Origin: RGIG995 sp045603745
GTDB lineage: Bacteria; Bacillota; Clostridia; Oscillospirales; UBA644
Direction of reading: 5' to 3'
Assembly (NCBI GenBank): GCA_045603745.1
Contig: JAZUMQ010000008.1
Location: forward strand, 1 to 51,599
DNA length: 51,599 nt
In this document: piece after piece, positions 16,173 through 26,012 of the stretch
Numbering within the stretch: position 1 is the first letter of the stretch
Layout of the letters: the number at the start of each line of letters is the position of its first letter
The notes under the pieces: model-generated
Seen by the model: the letters and a program-made list of their open reading frames with translations, nothing else
Database searches by the model: none
What the model was told of the DNA's origin: nothing
Position numbers and translations under genes: made by a program

Positions 16173-18464
16173 ATGGATCCGAAATTTCTTGAAGAACTTC
16201 AGAAATTAAAAGAAGAAAAAAACGCAGATCTGGAAAAGATTGATCTGGGTCAGCTGAGCATTCCCGATTTTGAGGATGTGGAAATTCCTGAAGATCAGCT
16301 GGGAACAGAAATCGAAGAAGAAATTTCCGGCGGAACGATTCAATTTACGCCTGTTACAAAATCGGAACCGGAAAACGCTCCAACACCTTCCGGCGGACGC
16401 CGTGCCCGAAAATCGGTAAAGCCAGAGATAGATGAAGAAACGAGAGAATTGCGGGCAAAAATCCGCAAGACCGTTTTAATAGCTTCGGCTTCTGTCCTTG
16501 CTTTTTTTGCCATTCTGTTTACCTCAATTTTTGGAATTCGCAATGCAAACATGAAAAACTACACCTACCAGTATTGGGGCATGGGACTTGCAATTGACGA
16601 TGGTATTAAAGATTTTTCATTTTTGGGAAATCTGAAAAAAATTACCCAATACGGAAATATTGGACAGATCAACGCAATTGCAGAATTCAAAAAAGGAAAT
16701 TGCATCAAAGAAACGGTTTTCACTTCCGACGGAAACGTAGATTATTACTTTACTCATGAATATGAAGATGGCTATCGGATCTTATCTTCTTATTACGAAG
16801 ACGGACAGATGATTCAGTCGGTGAAATATACTCTGACAGAAGAAGGGAAAATCAAAGCCGAATCCACCTATTATTTGGAAAACAATCGGACTGAAACTTC
16901 CATCTTGACCTTGGCAGATACCGGCAACGTACTTTCTGCCGAATACTATACCGGCACGGTTTTGACCCATAAAGATACTTACAATGGCACTTTGGTAACG
17001 GAAAAGATCTTTTATGATGAAGCAAAAATTATTACAAACCGTATAGTTTATGAATATAATAATGCGAAACAACTGTTGACGCAAACAGAATATGATGCAA
17101 AAAATGCGATTCAGGGTAGAATTGTTAATCAATATAACGAAAAAGGTCTTTTAACCAAAACCATTCAATATGATGGTGCAGGTGCTATCCTTGAATACGA
17201 TACTTACAACTACGATCTGAACAACAATCCCATTAAGCAGGTTACCTATTCCGGCGATGGGACGATGAAGAGTCAAGTCCTGAAAGTATTCAACGATAAG
17301 AACCAAGTGATCAAAGAAACCGATCTGAACGCAGACGGTTCTATTGCTTATTGCTCCGGCTATGATTACGATGAAAAAGGATACGTAGCGAAATCCATCG
17401 TTTACAATACCCAAAACAGCACAGTGATCGATCTGTACACCCTGTTCAGCCGGAATGAAAGCGGAATGGTAATTGAAAGTAACGTTCACAATTCCGCAGA
17501 CGTTCTGGTCGAAAAAACCAAGTTCAATGACGCCGGATTTTTGACGGAACTTTATAAATTTAATGATGCCGGAACGTTGACGCTGGAACAAAAATCAAAG
17601 TATGACAGTAAACAACGGTTAACGGAAAAATCAGTCACCAATTTCTCAGACTCGGGAGAAAAGATCGACCATTTCAGCGAACAGTACAACGAAAAAGGTC
17701 TCGTTACCATGAAAATTAACGAGATTACCGCGGAAAATCGGTATGAACAGTTCTTGTATGCATATCACGAAGACGGCTGGAAACTGCAAGAAACGTTGTT
17801 TGATAAGTCGGGAAAAACGATCTACGATCGAATCTACAACGAAAAGGAACAGATCCGTACCGAAACTCTCTATGAAAACGGTCGAGAACTCGAATTTAAC
17901 GAATATACCTATAATGAGAAAAATTTGGTTATTATCAGAAAATCCTTGGATAGCAGAACTAAGATCCTGACAAAAACGTCTTACTCTTATAATGAAAACG
18001 ATATTTTGGTCGAGAGCTTAGATACAAACATTTTGAACACCCCCATCGTGAAAAAGCAATATAATGAATCCGGGCTTGTGTCGAGTCAAACCGATTACGA
18101 TAGCGATGGAAAATTTGAATCTCACAATTCCTTTGAATATGACGAGTTAGGCCGAGTTATTGTAAAACAAACATACGGAGAGACCAATAATCTAATCAAC
18201 AAGACCGTTTATTACTATCGAGAAGACGGTGGATACGATTACACTCTTTACGATGAATACGGCGTCGCCATTGAAGATTCAAGAGGGCAGGAATTCCTTC
18301 CGGACGATGAGGAAGACTTGCTGCCACCCGAGGATTACACAAATCAGGATAACAATTCAAATTTTGATTCCGAACAGGAAACGACGGATACTTTAACAGA
18401 TTCCGCAAGCAGTTCCAGTGAGACCGAAGCACAGAACAGTTCTACTTCAGAAACACAAATCTGA
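16173..18464 (+). CDS. Membrane-anchored protein with YD-like tandem repeats, function unknown
   Basis: I do not recognise this protein. The 763 residues have a cytoplasmic-looking acidic N-terminus (about 1-98), one membrane segment (about 100-122) and a long outer region. The outer region has many degenerate repeats of about 20-25 residues built on Y-[DN]-E-x-G-x-[LV], for example YNEKGLLTK, YDEKGYVAK, YNEKGLVTM, YNESGLVSS and YDELGRVIV. These resemble Rhs/YD or YwqK-type antitoxin repeats. The last 60 residues are Asp/Ser/Thr/Glu-rich with no LPxTG. The ATG at 16173 follows AAAGGACGA. An in-frame GTG at 16140 has no ribosome site. It forms its own transcription unit. A cell-surface structural or binding role is only a guess. 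Confidence 0.8.
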   Translation: MDPKFLEELQKLKEEKNADLEKIDLGQLSIPDFEDVEIPEDQLGTEIEEEISGGTIQFTPVTKSEPENAPTPSGGRRARKSVKPEIDEETRELRAKIRKTVLIASASVLAFFAILFTSIFGIRNANMKNYTYQYWGMGLAIDDGIKDFSFLGNLKKITQYGNIGQINAIAEFKKGNCIKETVFTSDGNVDYYFTHEYEDGYRILSSYYEDGQMIQSVKYTLTEEGKIKAESTYYLENNRTETSILTLADTGNVLSAEYYTGTVLTHKDTYNGTLVTEKIFYDEAKIITNRIVYEYNNAKQLLTQTEYDAKNAIQGRIVNQYNEKGLLTKTIQYDGAGAILEYDTYNYDLNNNPIKQVTYSGDGTMKSQVLKVFNDKNQVIKETDLNADGSIAYCSGYDYDEKGYVAKSIVYNTQNSTVIDLYTLFSRNESGMVIESNVHNSADVLVEKTKFNDAGFLTELYKFNDAGTLTLEQKSKYDSKQRLTEKSVTNFSDSGEKIDHFSEQYNEKGLVTMKINEITAENRYEQFLYAYHEDGWKLQETLFDKSGKTIYDRIYNEKEQIRTETLYENGRELEFNEYTYNEKNLVIIRKSLDSRTKILTKTSYSYNENDILVESLDTNILNTPIVKKQYNESGLVSSQTDYDSDGKFESHNSFEYDELGRVIVKQTYGETNNLINKTVYYYREDGGYDYTLYDEYGVAIEDSRGQEFLPDDEEDLLPPEDYTNQDNNSNFDSEQETTDTLTDSASSSSETEAQNSSTSETQI

Positions 18465-18472
18465 ATAATACA

Positions 18473-18512
18473 ATAATCCCCTTGAAGCAAATTCTTCAAG
18501 GGGATTATTTTG
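18473..18512. terminator. Bidirectional terminator
   Basis: A 15-bp stem (18473-18487 with 18494-18508), 6-nt loop CAAATT, followed by TTTT. It ends the YD-repeat gene and, read on the other strand, the 12-gene operon whose last stop is at 18522. Confidence 0.9.
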
Positions 18513-18521
18513 ATCTGGTTA

Positions 18522-19718
18522 TTATTTTCCTTTGATTAGGCGAGCAAGACGGAGATACCATCGTTTCGCAAAAGGAAGGAATTTCGTCATAAAACGATAT
18601 TGCAAGGGTTTTACCGGATACTCCAACTCCCCGGCATATTCAATGACGGTTGGATTAAATTTCAACTTAAAATCAGAAAGTGGATCGTTGAGATCTCCTC
18701 GAATCCCCATAAAACTGAAGACAGAGCAACCGCGATCACGAAAATATTTCATAGCCTCATAGCGAATTTGATTGGTGGTACGGAATCGAGGGAAAACTCG
18801 ATCATCAAATCCGGAATACAGAAGATATGCCGTATCGTTACTGCGGATCATTTGTAAAGCCGACATGGGAATAATTTCGCCCTGTTGTAGCCACTTTTCC
18901 GCCTCTTCCCTATCTTTTTGCGTCTGCTCATCTTGCGGTTGAGAATCGAGGAATTCGATAAATTTCCGAAGGTCGATTTTTGCAAAGAAAAACATACAAT
19001 CGTCGCCGAACGCCTCTTTCATTCGGGTAAAATACGCCGGATCGCGTAATAAAATATGTTGCCGTTCTTCCGTATGAGAAGAAATTTCACAAAAAAGTTT
19101 GATGTCTTCTTCCGAATTTCCATAAGTAAAGAAAATTCCGCGAGATTCGGTATAACGACCGATGAATTTCCGAAGTTTTTTATCAAATCCTTTCAGCATT
19201 TCTTCGTCGCTTATCGGAATTCCGTCCTGAACCAAAAGATATTCCGCATTGTAACGAGGCTGGGTATAGGAATGGAAATCCGTAGCAAAGCCCATGTGTT
19301 TCCACCCCTGTTCTTTTAGGGACTTTAAACATTCATATCCAAACTCGTCTCGGGCTTCTTCTCCTTTATATTTCCGAGAAAGAATGATTTCGGGATCAAT
19401 GCGAATCATATACGCACCCGACGCCACAGCATAACGGTTCAATTCTTTCGTAAATTGGGAGAGAACTTCCTTATCGGAATAATCCAAGAGTAATCCCCGG
19501 GGAGAATAGATCAGCTTTTGTCCCAAAGGCAGACGACGGATTAACAAATGGGCAACAGCGACAAGCTTCCCTTCGCGCTTTAATCCGCAAAGAACACTTT
19601 GCCAAGCATTTTTCACCTGTGCCCACTGAGCTTTTTGCATGAAATTGCAATGAGGCAAAGATTGAACAAACGTAGAGAATTCCACTTCGGATAAGGGAAC
19701 GACAAATTGATAATTCAT
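18522..19718 (-). CDS. FemAB/FemX-like peptidoglycan aminoacyltransferase
   Basis: Fem-family enzymes move amino acids from charged tRNA onto the peptidoglycan precursor stem peptide or bridge. The 398 residues align with the FemABX pattern: NFMQKAQWAQVKNAWQS near 25-41, SPRGLLLDY near 73-81, a helical insert (about 240-275) and a C-terminal GNAT-like fold with YLLYSGFDDRVFPRF and FKLKFNPTVIEYAGELEYPV. The amino acid transferred cannot be told from sequence. It is the last gene of the minus-strand operon, with AGGAG 8 nt before the ATG and a 4-base ATGA overlap with the upstream gene. Confidence 0.87.
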   Translation of the reverse strand: MNYQFVVPLSEVEFSTFVQSLPHCNFMQKAQWAQVKNAWQSVLCGLKREGKLVAVAHLLIRRLPLGQKLIYSPRGLLLDYSDKEVLSQFTKELNRYAVASGAYMIRIDPEIILSRKYKGEEARDEFGYECLKSLKEQGWKHMGFATDFHSYTQPRYNAEYLLVQDGIPISDEEMLKGFDKKLRKFIGRYTESRGIFFTYGNSEEDIKLFCEISSHTEERQHILLRDPAYFTRMKEAFGDDCMFFFAKIDLRKFIEFLDSQPQDEQTQKDREEAEKWLQQGEIIPMSALQMIRSNDTAYLLYSGFDDRVFPRFRTTNQIRYEAMKYFRDRGCSVFSFMGIRGDLNDPLSDFKLKFNPTVIEYAGELEYPVKPLQYRFMTKFLPFAKRWYLRLARLIKGK

Positions 19719-20293
19719 GATAACAACTCCTCTATTTCACTCAAAAATTCATCTCGTGTACGGAGATGATTGAGGATCTCTGCAAATTTTCGAGGTGACA
19801 AATGTGACGGCAAGCCAAGACGTTGTTGGTATTTTGCCCGTAACTTTTTACTGTCGGAATTTCCAAGAAGTCCCGCGTTATATAGATCGGCATTGGTTAT
19901 AGGTTCCTTATTTTCCGGTTCTGGTGTTGCGGCAATTTTTAAAATGGAAGAGAGAACGTCTTCACTCATACCTTCGACGCCCAACTTTCCTTCTGAGGAA
20001 GGGTGTTGTTTGCGTTTTTCTTTCCCGTAACAGTCAGGAATATAGGCATTTCGGATATATTGCGAACCAATAGAACCGATCAGATAATTTCGGATCGCCA
20101 TACCGGAACGGTCGGAATCAGTGAGTAATATGAGCCCCTTTTCTCTGGCAAGGGTGCGGATTGTCTCCAACTTTTTATCATCGGAAAATATCCCAAAACC
20201 GCCGGTTTCTATGATAACGCCGTTCACAACCCGGGAAAGGGCAATACGATCGTATTTTCCTTCCACCACGATAACACGGTCGGTATAGATCAT
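19715..20293 (-). CDS. Toprim protein of the RNase M5 family (DUF4093 type)
   Basis: RNase M5 matures 5S rRNA. This 192-aa protein has the Toprim fold with catalytic VVEGKYD near residue 9 and LLTDSDRSG near 57. The family-specific LGVEGMS and the C-terminal ADLYNAGLLG then align with Bacillus RnmV. Differences: ETGG replaces the usual ETNG, and an insert of about 10 residues lies before the GVE motif. It sits between holA and the femX-like gene, not beside ksgA. Whether 5S rRNA is the true substrate is uncertain. Confidence 0.8.
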   Translation of the reverse strand: MIYTDRVIVVEGKYDRIALSRVVNGVIIETGGFGIFSDDKKLETIRTLAREKGLILLTDSDRSGMAIRNYLIGSIGSQYIRNAYIPDCYGKEKRKQHPSSEGKLGVEGMSEDVLSSILKIAATPEPENKEPITNADLYNAGLLGNSDSKKLRAKYQQRLGLPSHLSPRKFAEILNHLRTRDEFLSEIEELLS

Positions 20294-21282
20294 AGAACCT
20301 CCAAGGCTTGGGTAAGAAGTTGAACAACCAGCAAGTCCGGATCGGTTGCAGAAGATTTTGACAGTACGTCAATTTCTGCGCAAAGATCCATCAATTTATC
20401 CAAGTGTTCCAAAGGAATCGAAGCAAGATAGCGCGCATACTTCCGAACGAGAAAAGGCTTCATTTTGGTTTCTTCCGCACGAACATCTTCGGGAAGTTGT
20501 TCCATTTCTTTGAGTTTATACAAGTTTGCAAAACAAGAGAAAAGAGACCCCAAAATCATCTGAGGTGGAGTCCGTAATGCCCGCAGATCGTTGAGAACCT
20601 CAAGAACTCGATCGGATTTCTTTTCCAAAATCAAGTCGTTTAACTCGTACGCTCGAGCTTGTACGGTTTTGACACAGAGTTTTTCCAAGGCTTCCCGTGT
20701 AACCGAACCATGACAATACGCGGCAACTTTATCGATCTCCGTCAACATTGATTCCATATTTCGTTCTTCCACCGAAAGAAAATAAGAAACTTCGGCAGGT
20801 GCGATGGTGCAATTCCGTTGTTGAAATTGCTTTGTAACCCAACGAGACAACGTAGAATCGTCTACCGTCTTAACTTCTAAAAACAGGCCGTCACGCTCCA
20901 CGCGGGATTTCAAATCTTTGAAGGATTTTGTCCGAGAATCGGGAACTTCGGTCTGCTGATAAATAATAACGACCGTATCTTCCGGAATTTCGCAATCTTC
21001 TCCCGCTAAAAACTCCGAGACCGGCGAAGAAGCAGGAAGATCGGAAATTAAGAGAACTTTATATTCCCCCATGGGACAAAGCCAAAGTTCTTCGGAAAAC
21101 ACGTCGACATCAAGGCCTTTTCCTTCATAACGATGCAAATCGGTATCTGCATTATCCGGCAATAAGGCGGTAATAAGAGAATTGAGATAAAACCGTTTTA
21201 AATACGGTTCTGAACCGGAAAAATAATAGAGACGACGGAACGTTTTCGTATCTGTATCCTGTTTCAATTTTTCAAGACTCAT
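20290..21282 (-). CDS. holA: DNA polymerase III delta subunit
   Basis: Clamp-loader subunit that opens the beta sliding clamp. The 330 residues show the HolA pattern: YYFSGSEPYLKRFYL near 18-32, an AAA+-like fold without a functional P-loop (normal for delta), EVSYFLSVEERNMESMLTEIDKVAAYC in the lid domain, and a C-terminal collar domain ending SSATDPDLLVVQLL. It overlaps comEC by 11 bases and the RNase M5-like gene by 4, so translation is coupled. Confidence 0.93.
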   Translation of the reverse strand: MSLEKLKQDTDTKTFRRLYYFSGSEPYLKRFYLNSLITALLPDNADTDLHRYEGKGLDVDVFSEELWLCPMGEYKVLLISDLPASSPVSEFLAGEDCEIPEDTVVIIYQQTEVPDSRTKSFKDLKSRVERDGLFLEVKTVDDSTLSRWVTKQFQQRNCTIAPAEVSYFLSVEERNMESMLTEIDKVAAYCHGSVTREALEKLCVKTVQARAYELNDLILEKKSDRVLEVLNDLRALRTPPQMILGSLFSCFANLYKLKEMEQLPEDVRAEETKMKPFLVRKYARYLASIPLEHLDKLMDLCAEIDVLSKSSATDPDLLVVQLLTQALEVL

Positions 21283-23650
21283 ATTCAGACAACACCTCCA
21301 TCATCTTTCCGTCGGAACGAATAGTGATTGTAGACAGTTTGTCGGTGCGCAATAAAGTTGCTCCGATGTTGGAAATCCGATTGATTGCCTCTTCAGTGGG
21401 GTGACCGTAAGAATTTTTCGCCCCTACGGAAACCACGGCATAAAGGGGTGAACAAGCTTTCAAAAAACTTTCACAGGAAGAAGACTTTGATCCATGATGC
21501 GGTACAGAAAGAACATCGCACTTCAGGGCATTTCCGTAGGCTGAGACCATGCGCTTTTCCGCCTTTGAAGTAATATCACCGGTAAACATAACCCGATAAT
21601 TTCCGTATTCACAGAGTCCGACAATAGAGTTTTCATTTTGATCATCAGACGTGGGATCCAAGTGTTTGGTCAATAATCTCAAAGTGGAATTTCCAAGAGC
21701 ACGTTGTGTATCTTCTTCTATGACCGTTAACACTGCACCTTCTTCTGCCGCAAGGGCAGTGATTTCCGCATAAAGAGAAGCGTCCCCTTCAGTATAGGGA
21801 ATAATAATTTCTAAAATTTCTTTTTCTGCACAAAGATCGCTCAAACCATTGGCATGGTCATCGTGAAGATGAGAAATTAAAACGAACTGAACCGTATCGA
21901 TTCCGGCAGAGGTAAGATAATCCGCGGCAACGATGCCCGGTTCTTTTGTTCCGCCGCAATCAACGATATAAGCTTCGTTATCCAGCAAAGTCACAAAACA
22001 GTTTCCCTGTCCTACATCAAGAAAAGCGGTTTGAAGCACGCCTTCGGTCGGTGCAACGTCTCCCACCGTCACCTTAGAAAAGACAGATTCAGATGCTTGA
22101 TATGCGGTAAGCAGAGCAACGGCGAGAAGAACCAAAGAAAGTCCTTGGCGAATTCGTTGCTTTTTCTTGCGTCTGGAGGTGGTTTTTCCGGTAGGCGTAA
22201 AAAACAGGAATCCCGCAAGAATCAACGTGACGACTGCAACAACCCACTTCAATCCGTTAGGAACGCTTTCCACCATATCCATAACGGACGCACACCAAGA
22301 AGCAAGATAGGTCATATAATTCACCCCAAATCGAATTAAGAATCCAAGTCCTTTACAAACCCCGGGAAAAAAGGGAAAGAAGGACAATAAAAGAAGCATC
22401 AACGCCATAGAAAAACAGATCTGCAACACAGGAAGTATCACAGGAGACAGATACAGAGACCAAGTGGAATAGGAGTCCATGCGAAGCCAAAGCACCGGAA
22501 TTGTAAAGATAAATGCCCCAAGAGAGACACAAAACAAAGATACCAAATTCCGCAAAACTCTCCCGCAAATTACGTGACAACGGACAAACAACCATTGAAT
22601 CATCGCTTGAGTAAAGGATTCAGAAAGAAGCAAAATTCCAAACGTTGCGGAAAAAGAAAGTTGAAACGACAATGATAACGCCGTACAGGGAGATACAAGC
22701 AGAATCAGAATGGCGGAAATACCAAGTCGGTTCAAAGAATCAGTCTGAGCAGAGAACCAGTCTCCGCCAAACGCGATCAAATTCATAATTATCGCGCGGA
22801 GAACCGACGGCGTAAACCCGGAAAACAGAAGAATAATTCCCAAAGATAATACCGAAAGTATCACCCGAAGTCGAAGATTGCGCATCTTTTGAAGAAAGAA
22901 AAGAACAAAAGAAATAAAGACCGAAACGTGAAGTCCGGAAACCGCAACGATATGTAACATTCCTGTTTGTCGAAGAACAGAATAGTCATCCGTCGCCAAC
23001 GCCAGCTTGTTTCCGGTCAGCACCGCCGTCATAAAGCCGCTTTCGTCTCCACCGATATAGCGAAGAAACGTAGTGGATACAAAGCGGCGTACTTTTCCGG
23101 ACAAAGTATAGAAAGAGCGCTCTCCTTCGACCACCACAATTTCGTCCGGAGACGTTTCAAGATAAGCGCTTAATACGATTCCTTCGGAAAGATTCTCGAG
23201 AACATATTCGTCTTTCGGTTTAGAGAAAGTAAAGGTCGCGGTAAGCAAATCACCGGCATTGCCGTAATGCATGGAACTGAAGAAAACGATCTTTTGCTTG
23301 AACAGTTCTTTATCCGGTCGGGCAACGTAAAGATAACTGCCCTCGGAAGTTGGAACCGGATCTTCGGTCAAGGTTACGGTAGTAGTGACGGTCTTTCCGT
23401 TGTAGGTGTCCGCAGTATCATAGTAATCGGTCACCGGAGACCACAGAAGCAAAGTGGACACCACCAGGCAACAGAGCGCAAAGAAAACATCTCGCAACCA
23501 AATAGTACGATAGACAAGAAAGAAAACCCAAAATATAGAGGCAAGAAGAACAAAAATCAACAATGCCGGCAGAAATGTTTTCGGGAAAAATAAGAAGAAT
23601 ATCGCTGCGCCGCACAAAGCTGCTGCGGCAGTAAAGGAAGCATGTTTCAT
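21272..23650 (-). CDS. comEC: Competence protein ComEC/Rec2
   Basis: Membrane channel for single-stranded DNA uptake during transformation. Full-size at 792 aa: N-terminal membrane segments and an OB-like DUF4131 region (about 1-190), the competence domain with many membrane helices (about 200-500), and a C-terminal metallo-beta-lactamase domain with HLHDDHANG near 595. No other late competence genes are in the window, so whether the cell is transformable is open. Start ATG overlaps the mutS2 stop as ATGA. Confidence 0.95.
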   Translation of the reverse strand: MKHASFTAAAALCGAAIFFLFFPKTFLPALLIFVLLASIFWVFFLVYRTIWLRDVFFALCCLVVSTLLLWSPVTDYYDTADTYNGKTVTTTVTLTEDPVPTSEGSYLYVARPDKELFKQKIVFFSSMHYGNAGDLLTATFTFSKPKDEYVLENLSEGIVLSAYLETSPDEIVVVEGERSFYTLSGKVRRFVSTTFLRYIGGDESGFMTAVLTGNKLALATDDYSVLRQTGMLHIVAVSGLHVSVFISFVLFFLQKMRNLRLRVILSVLSLGIILLFSGFTPSVLRAIIMNLIAFGGDWFSAQTDSLNRLGISAILILLVSPCTALSLSFQLSFSATFGILLLSESFTQAMIQWLFVRCHVICGRVLRNLVSLFCVSLGAFIFTIPVLWLRMDSYSTWSLYLSPVILPVLQICFSMALMLLLLSFFPFFPGVCKGLGFLIRFGVNYMTYLASWCASVMDMVESVPNGLKWVVAVVTLILAGFLFFTPTGKTTSRRKKKQRIRQGLSLVLLAVALLTAYQASESVFSKVTVGDVAPTEGVLQTAFLDVGQGNCFVTLLDNEAYIVDCGGTKEPGIVAADYLTSAGIDTVQFVLISHLHDDHANGLSDLCAEKEILEIIIPYTEGDASLYAEITALAAEEGAVLTVIEEDTQRALGNSTLRLLTKHLDPTSDDQNENSIVGLCEYGNYRVMFTGDITSKAEKRMVSAYGNALKCDVLSVPHHGSKSSSCESFLKACSPLYAVVSVGAKNSYGHPTEEAINRISNIGATLLRTDKLSTITIRSDGKMMEVLSEYES

Positions 23651-25998
23651 CGTTGTTTTAACGTGACGATGGTAACGCCGGTCTCCCCTTCACCGTAAAC
23701 TCCGAGACGGAAGGATTCCACCGTATGATCCTTTCGCAACATGGCGTGTACACCTTGACGCAATGCGCCGGTACCTTTCCCATGAATAATGCTGACGGTG
23801 GTAAGTCCGGACATACGACAACGGTCGAGAAATCCTTCTACCACCGGTTCTGCTTCCAAAATATTCATACCGCGAATATCAATCTCATTGGTAGCGTCTC
23901 TGGTATCTCTACCAAGGGAATAGACGGATTTTCCTTGGGGTTGTTGGGGGATCTTTGCTTTTTGTTCCACCAATTCCAGATCATCTAACTTGATTTTCGT
24001 TTTGATAATACCGATCTGTACCGAAACTTGTTTTTTATTATCCGGAAGGGCGAGCACCGTTCCGGTTTTTCCAAGGGACAAAACCTTGACCGTATCCCCC
24101 TCTTTCAAAGGACGGGGCAAAGGTTTCTTTTCCTTTTTGGGAGAAACGGCGGATTCCATTTGATCCAAAGTTTCTGCGGTGGACTTTTTAACCGCACCCA
24201 CCTTTTCCCGAAAGTCTGCCCGATCTTTTTCCTTGCGTAGTTCATCAATTTCATCTAAAAGACGGTCGGTATCCCGACGTGCTTGATCGACGATTTCTGC
24301 GGCTTTTCGCTTTGCCGCCTCCAAATGCGCCTGCGCTTTTTCTTCCAATTCTTCCCGTTCGGCTTTGGCACGATTAAGAGCACATTGCGCCTCAAAACGC
24401 AACTCTTCTGCTTGTTTTTTATCATGTTCCAAAGTTTTGCGGGTTGTCTCTAAATCGGCAAGAACACTTTCCAATTTGACGGTCTCGTGGTCAAGATGAT
24501 ATTTTGCTCCCTCGATGACCAAATCGTCCATTCCTAATTTTTGAACGATGGCAAAGGCGTTGGATTTTCCGGGAATTCCCGTGATCAGTCGATAAGTAGG
24601 GCGAAGAGTTGAAACGTCAAATTCACAGGAAGCATTTTCTACGTCGGAAGTTTGTAAGGCGTAGAGTTTCAGTTCCGCATAGTGGGTGGTACACATAACC
24701 TTTGCACCCATAGATTGAATGGATTCGATGATGGACATTGCAAGGGCTGCCCCTTCCGAGGGATCGGTACCGCTACCCAATTCATCTAAAAGAACCAACG
24801 AGCGATCGGTAATCTGCCCTAAAATCGAAATAATGTGGGTCATGTGGGCAGAAAAGGTAGACAGAGACTGTTCAATGCTCTGTTCGTCTCCAATATCCGC
24901 AAAAATTCGGTCGTAGAACGCTACTGGAGATCCTTCCTTAGCACAAATAAACAACCCGGATTTCGCCATCAGACAAGCCAATCCCAAGGTTTTTAAAGAA
25001 ACGGTTTTACCGCCGGTATTCGGACCTGTGACGATCAAAACGGAATACTCTTTTCCGATGGAAACGTCGATGGGAACCACTTTATCTTTTGAAATCAGAG
25101 GGTGTCGAGCGGCAGTAAGAACGGTGCTTCCGTCTTCGGTCAAATTGGGTTTAAAGGCGGAGATTTCCGTAGCATAACGGGCTTTGGCAAAACAAAAGTC
25201 GAAAAAACATACCATCTTAAAATCGTTGACAAGCCAGTCTGCCCGATCGCCAATCTGTTGAGAAAAATTCATGAGAATCTTGTCAATTTCCCGGCGTTCT
25301 TCTGCGGCAAGGACTGCAATTTCATTATTCGCGTTTACCACCGCCATAGGTTCGATAAAAACCGTTGCTCCGCTGGAAGAAGTATCGTGAACCAACCCGG
25401 GAACATCGTTACGACATTCGGCACGAACCGGCAACACGTAACGATCGTTGCGAATGGTGACGATGGCGTCCTGAAGATATTGTCCGGCAGAACGAAGATA
25501 ACTGTCCAGAACATTACGGATTTTTGCCCGAGCCGCAGATTGTTTCCGTCGAATATCCCTTAAATTAGAAGATGCAGCGTCGGAAACTTCTTCCGGAGAG
25601 GGAAATGCGGTGTTGATACTATTTTCCAACATCACGTCGGGAACAAGAATGTCAAAATACTCACTCAAAGCTCCGCTTTCTGTGGGGCGATTTTCTCCCA
25701 ATCCCCGGACGATACGAAGCAAGTCTGCGATAGCAATCAATTCCGAAATGGCAAGGGTTGCACCATTTTGCGCCCTCCGGGCAGAAGAAATGATATTTTT
25801 TAAATCTGAAAAAGAAGGAGCACCATAACGTTGCAAAATCATCATGGCGGCATCGGTTTCCTCCAATGCTTTTTGGGCATCGGCTGGAGTTTTATGAGGT
25901 TTTAAATCTCGACATAGTTCTTTTGCCGGTTCGGAAATAGCATGAACCGAAAGACGGTCGAGAATTTTATGATATTCCAGGGGAATCAGTTCATCCAT
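23647..25998 (-). CDS. mutS2: Endonuclease MutS2
   Basis: MutS-family ATPase with a C-terminal Smr nuclease domain, linked to suppression of recombination and to rescue of collided ribosomes. The 783 residues have the MutS core and clamp (about 1-310), Walker A GPNTGGKT near 325, Walker B LVLLDELGSGTDPSEG, a long coiled coil rich in Glu/Lys/Ala (about 510-600), then the Smr domain (EIDIRGMNILEAE, HGKGTGALR). It lacks the N-terminal mismatch-binding domain, as expected for MutS2. A 14-base gap separates it from recO. Confidence 0.97.
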   Translation of the reverse strand: MDELIPLEYHKILDRLSVHAISEPAKELCRDLKPHKTPADAQKALEETDAAMMILQRYGAPSFSDLKNIISSARRAQNGATLAISELIAIADLLRIVRGLGENRPTESGALSEYFDILVPDVMLENSINTAFPSPEEVSDAASSNLRDIRRKQSAARAKIRNVLDSYLRSAGQYLQDAIVTIRNDRYVLPVRAECRNDVPGLVHDTSSSGATVFIEPMAVVNANNEIAVLAAEERREIDKILMNFSQQIGDRADWLVNDFKMVCFFDFCFAKARYATEISAFKPNLTEDGSTVLTAARHPLISKDKVVPIDVSIGKEYSVLIVTGPNTGGKTVSLKTLGLACLMAKSGLFICAKEGSPVAFYDRIFADIGDEQSIEQSLSTFSAHMTHIISILGQITDRSLVLLDELGSGTDPSEGAALAMSIIESIQSMGAKVMCTTHYAELKLYALQTSDVENASCEFDVSTLRPTYRLITGIPGKSNAFAIVQKLGMDDLVIEGAKYHLDHETVKLESVLADLETTRKTLEHDKKQAEELRFEAQCALNRAKAEREELEEKAQAHLEAAKRKAAEIVDQARRDTDRLLDEIDELRKEKDRADFREKVGAVKKSTAETLDQMESAVSPKKEKKPLPRPLKEGDTVKVLSLGKTGTVLALPDNKKQVSVQIGIIKTKIKLDDLELVEQKAKIPQQPQGKSVYSLGRDTRDATNEIDIRGMNILEAEPVVEGFLDRCRMSGLTTVSIIHGKGTGALRQGVHAMLRKDHTVESFRLGVYGEGETGVTIVTLKQR

Positions 25999-26012
25999 GG
26001 CGGTGAAACCTT

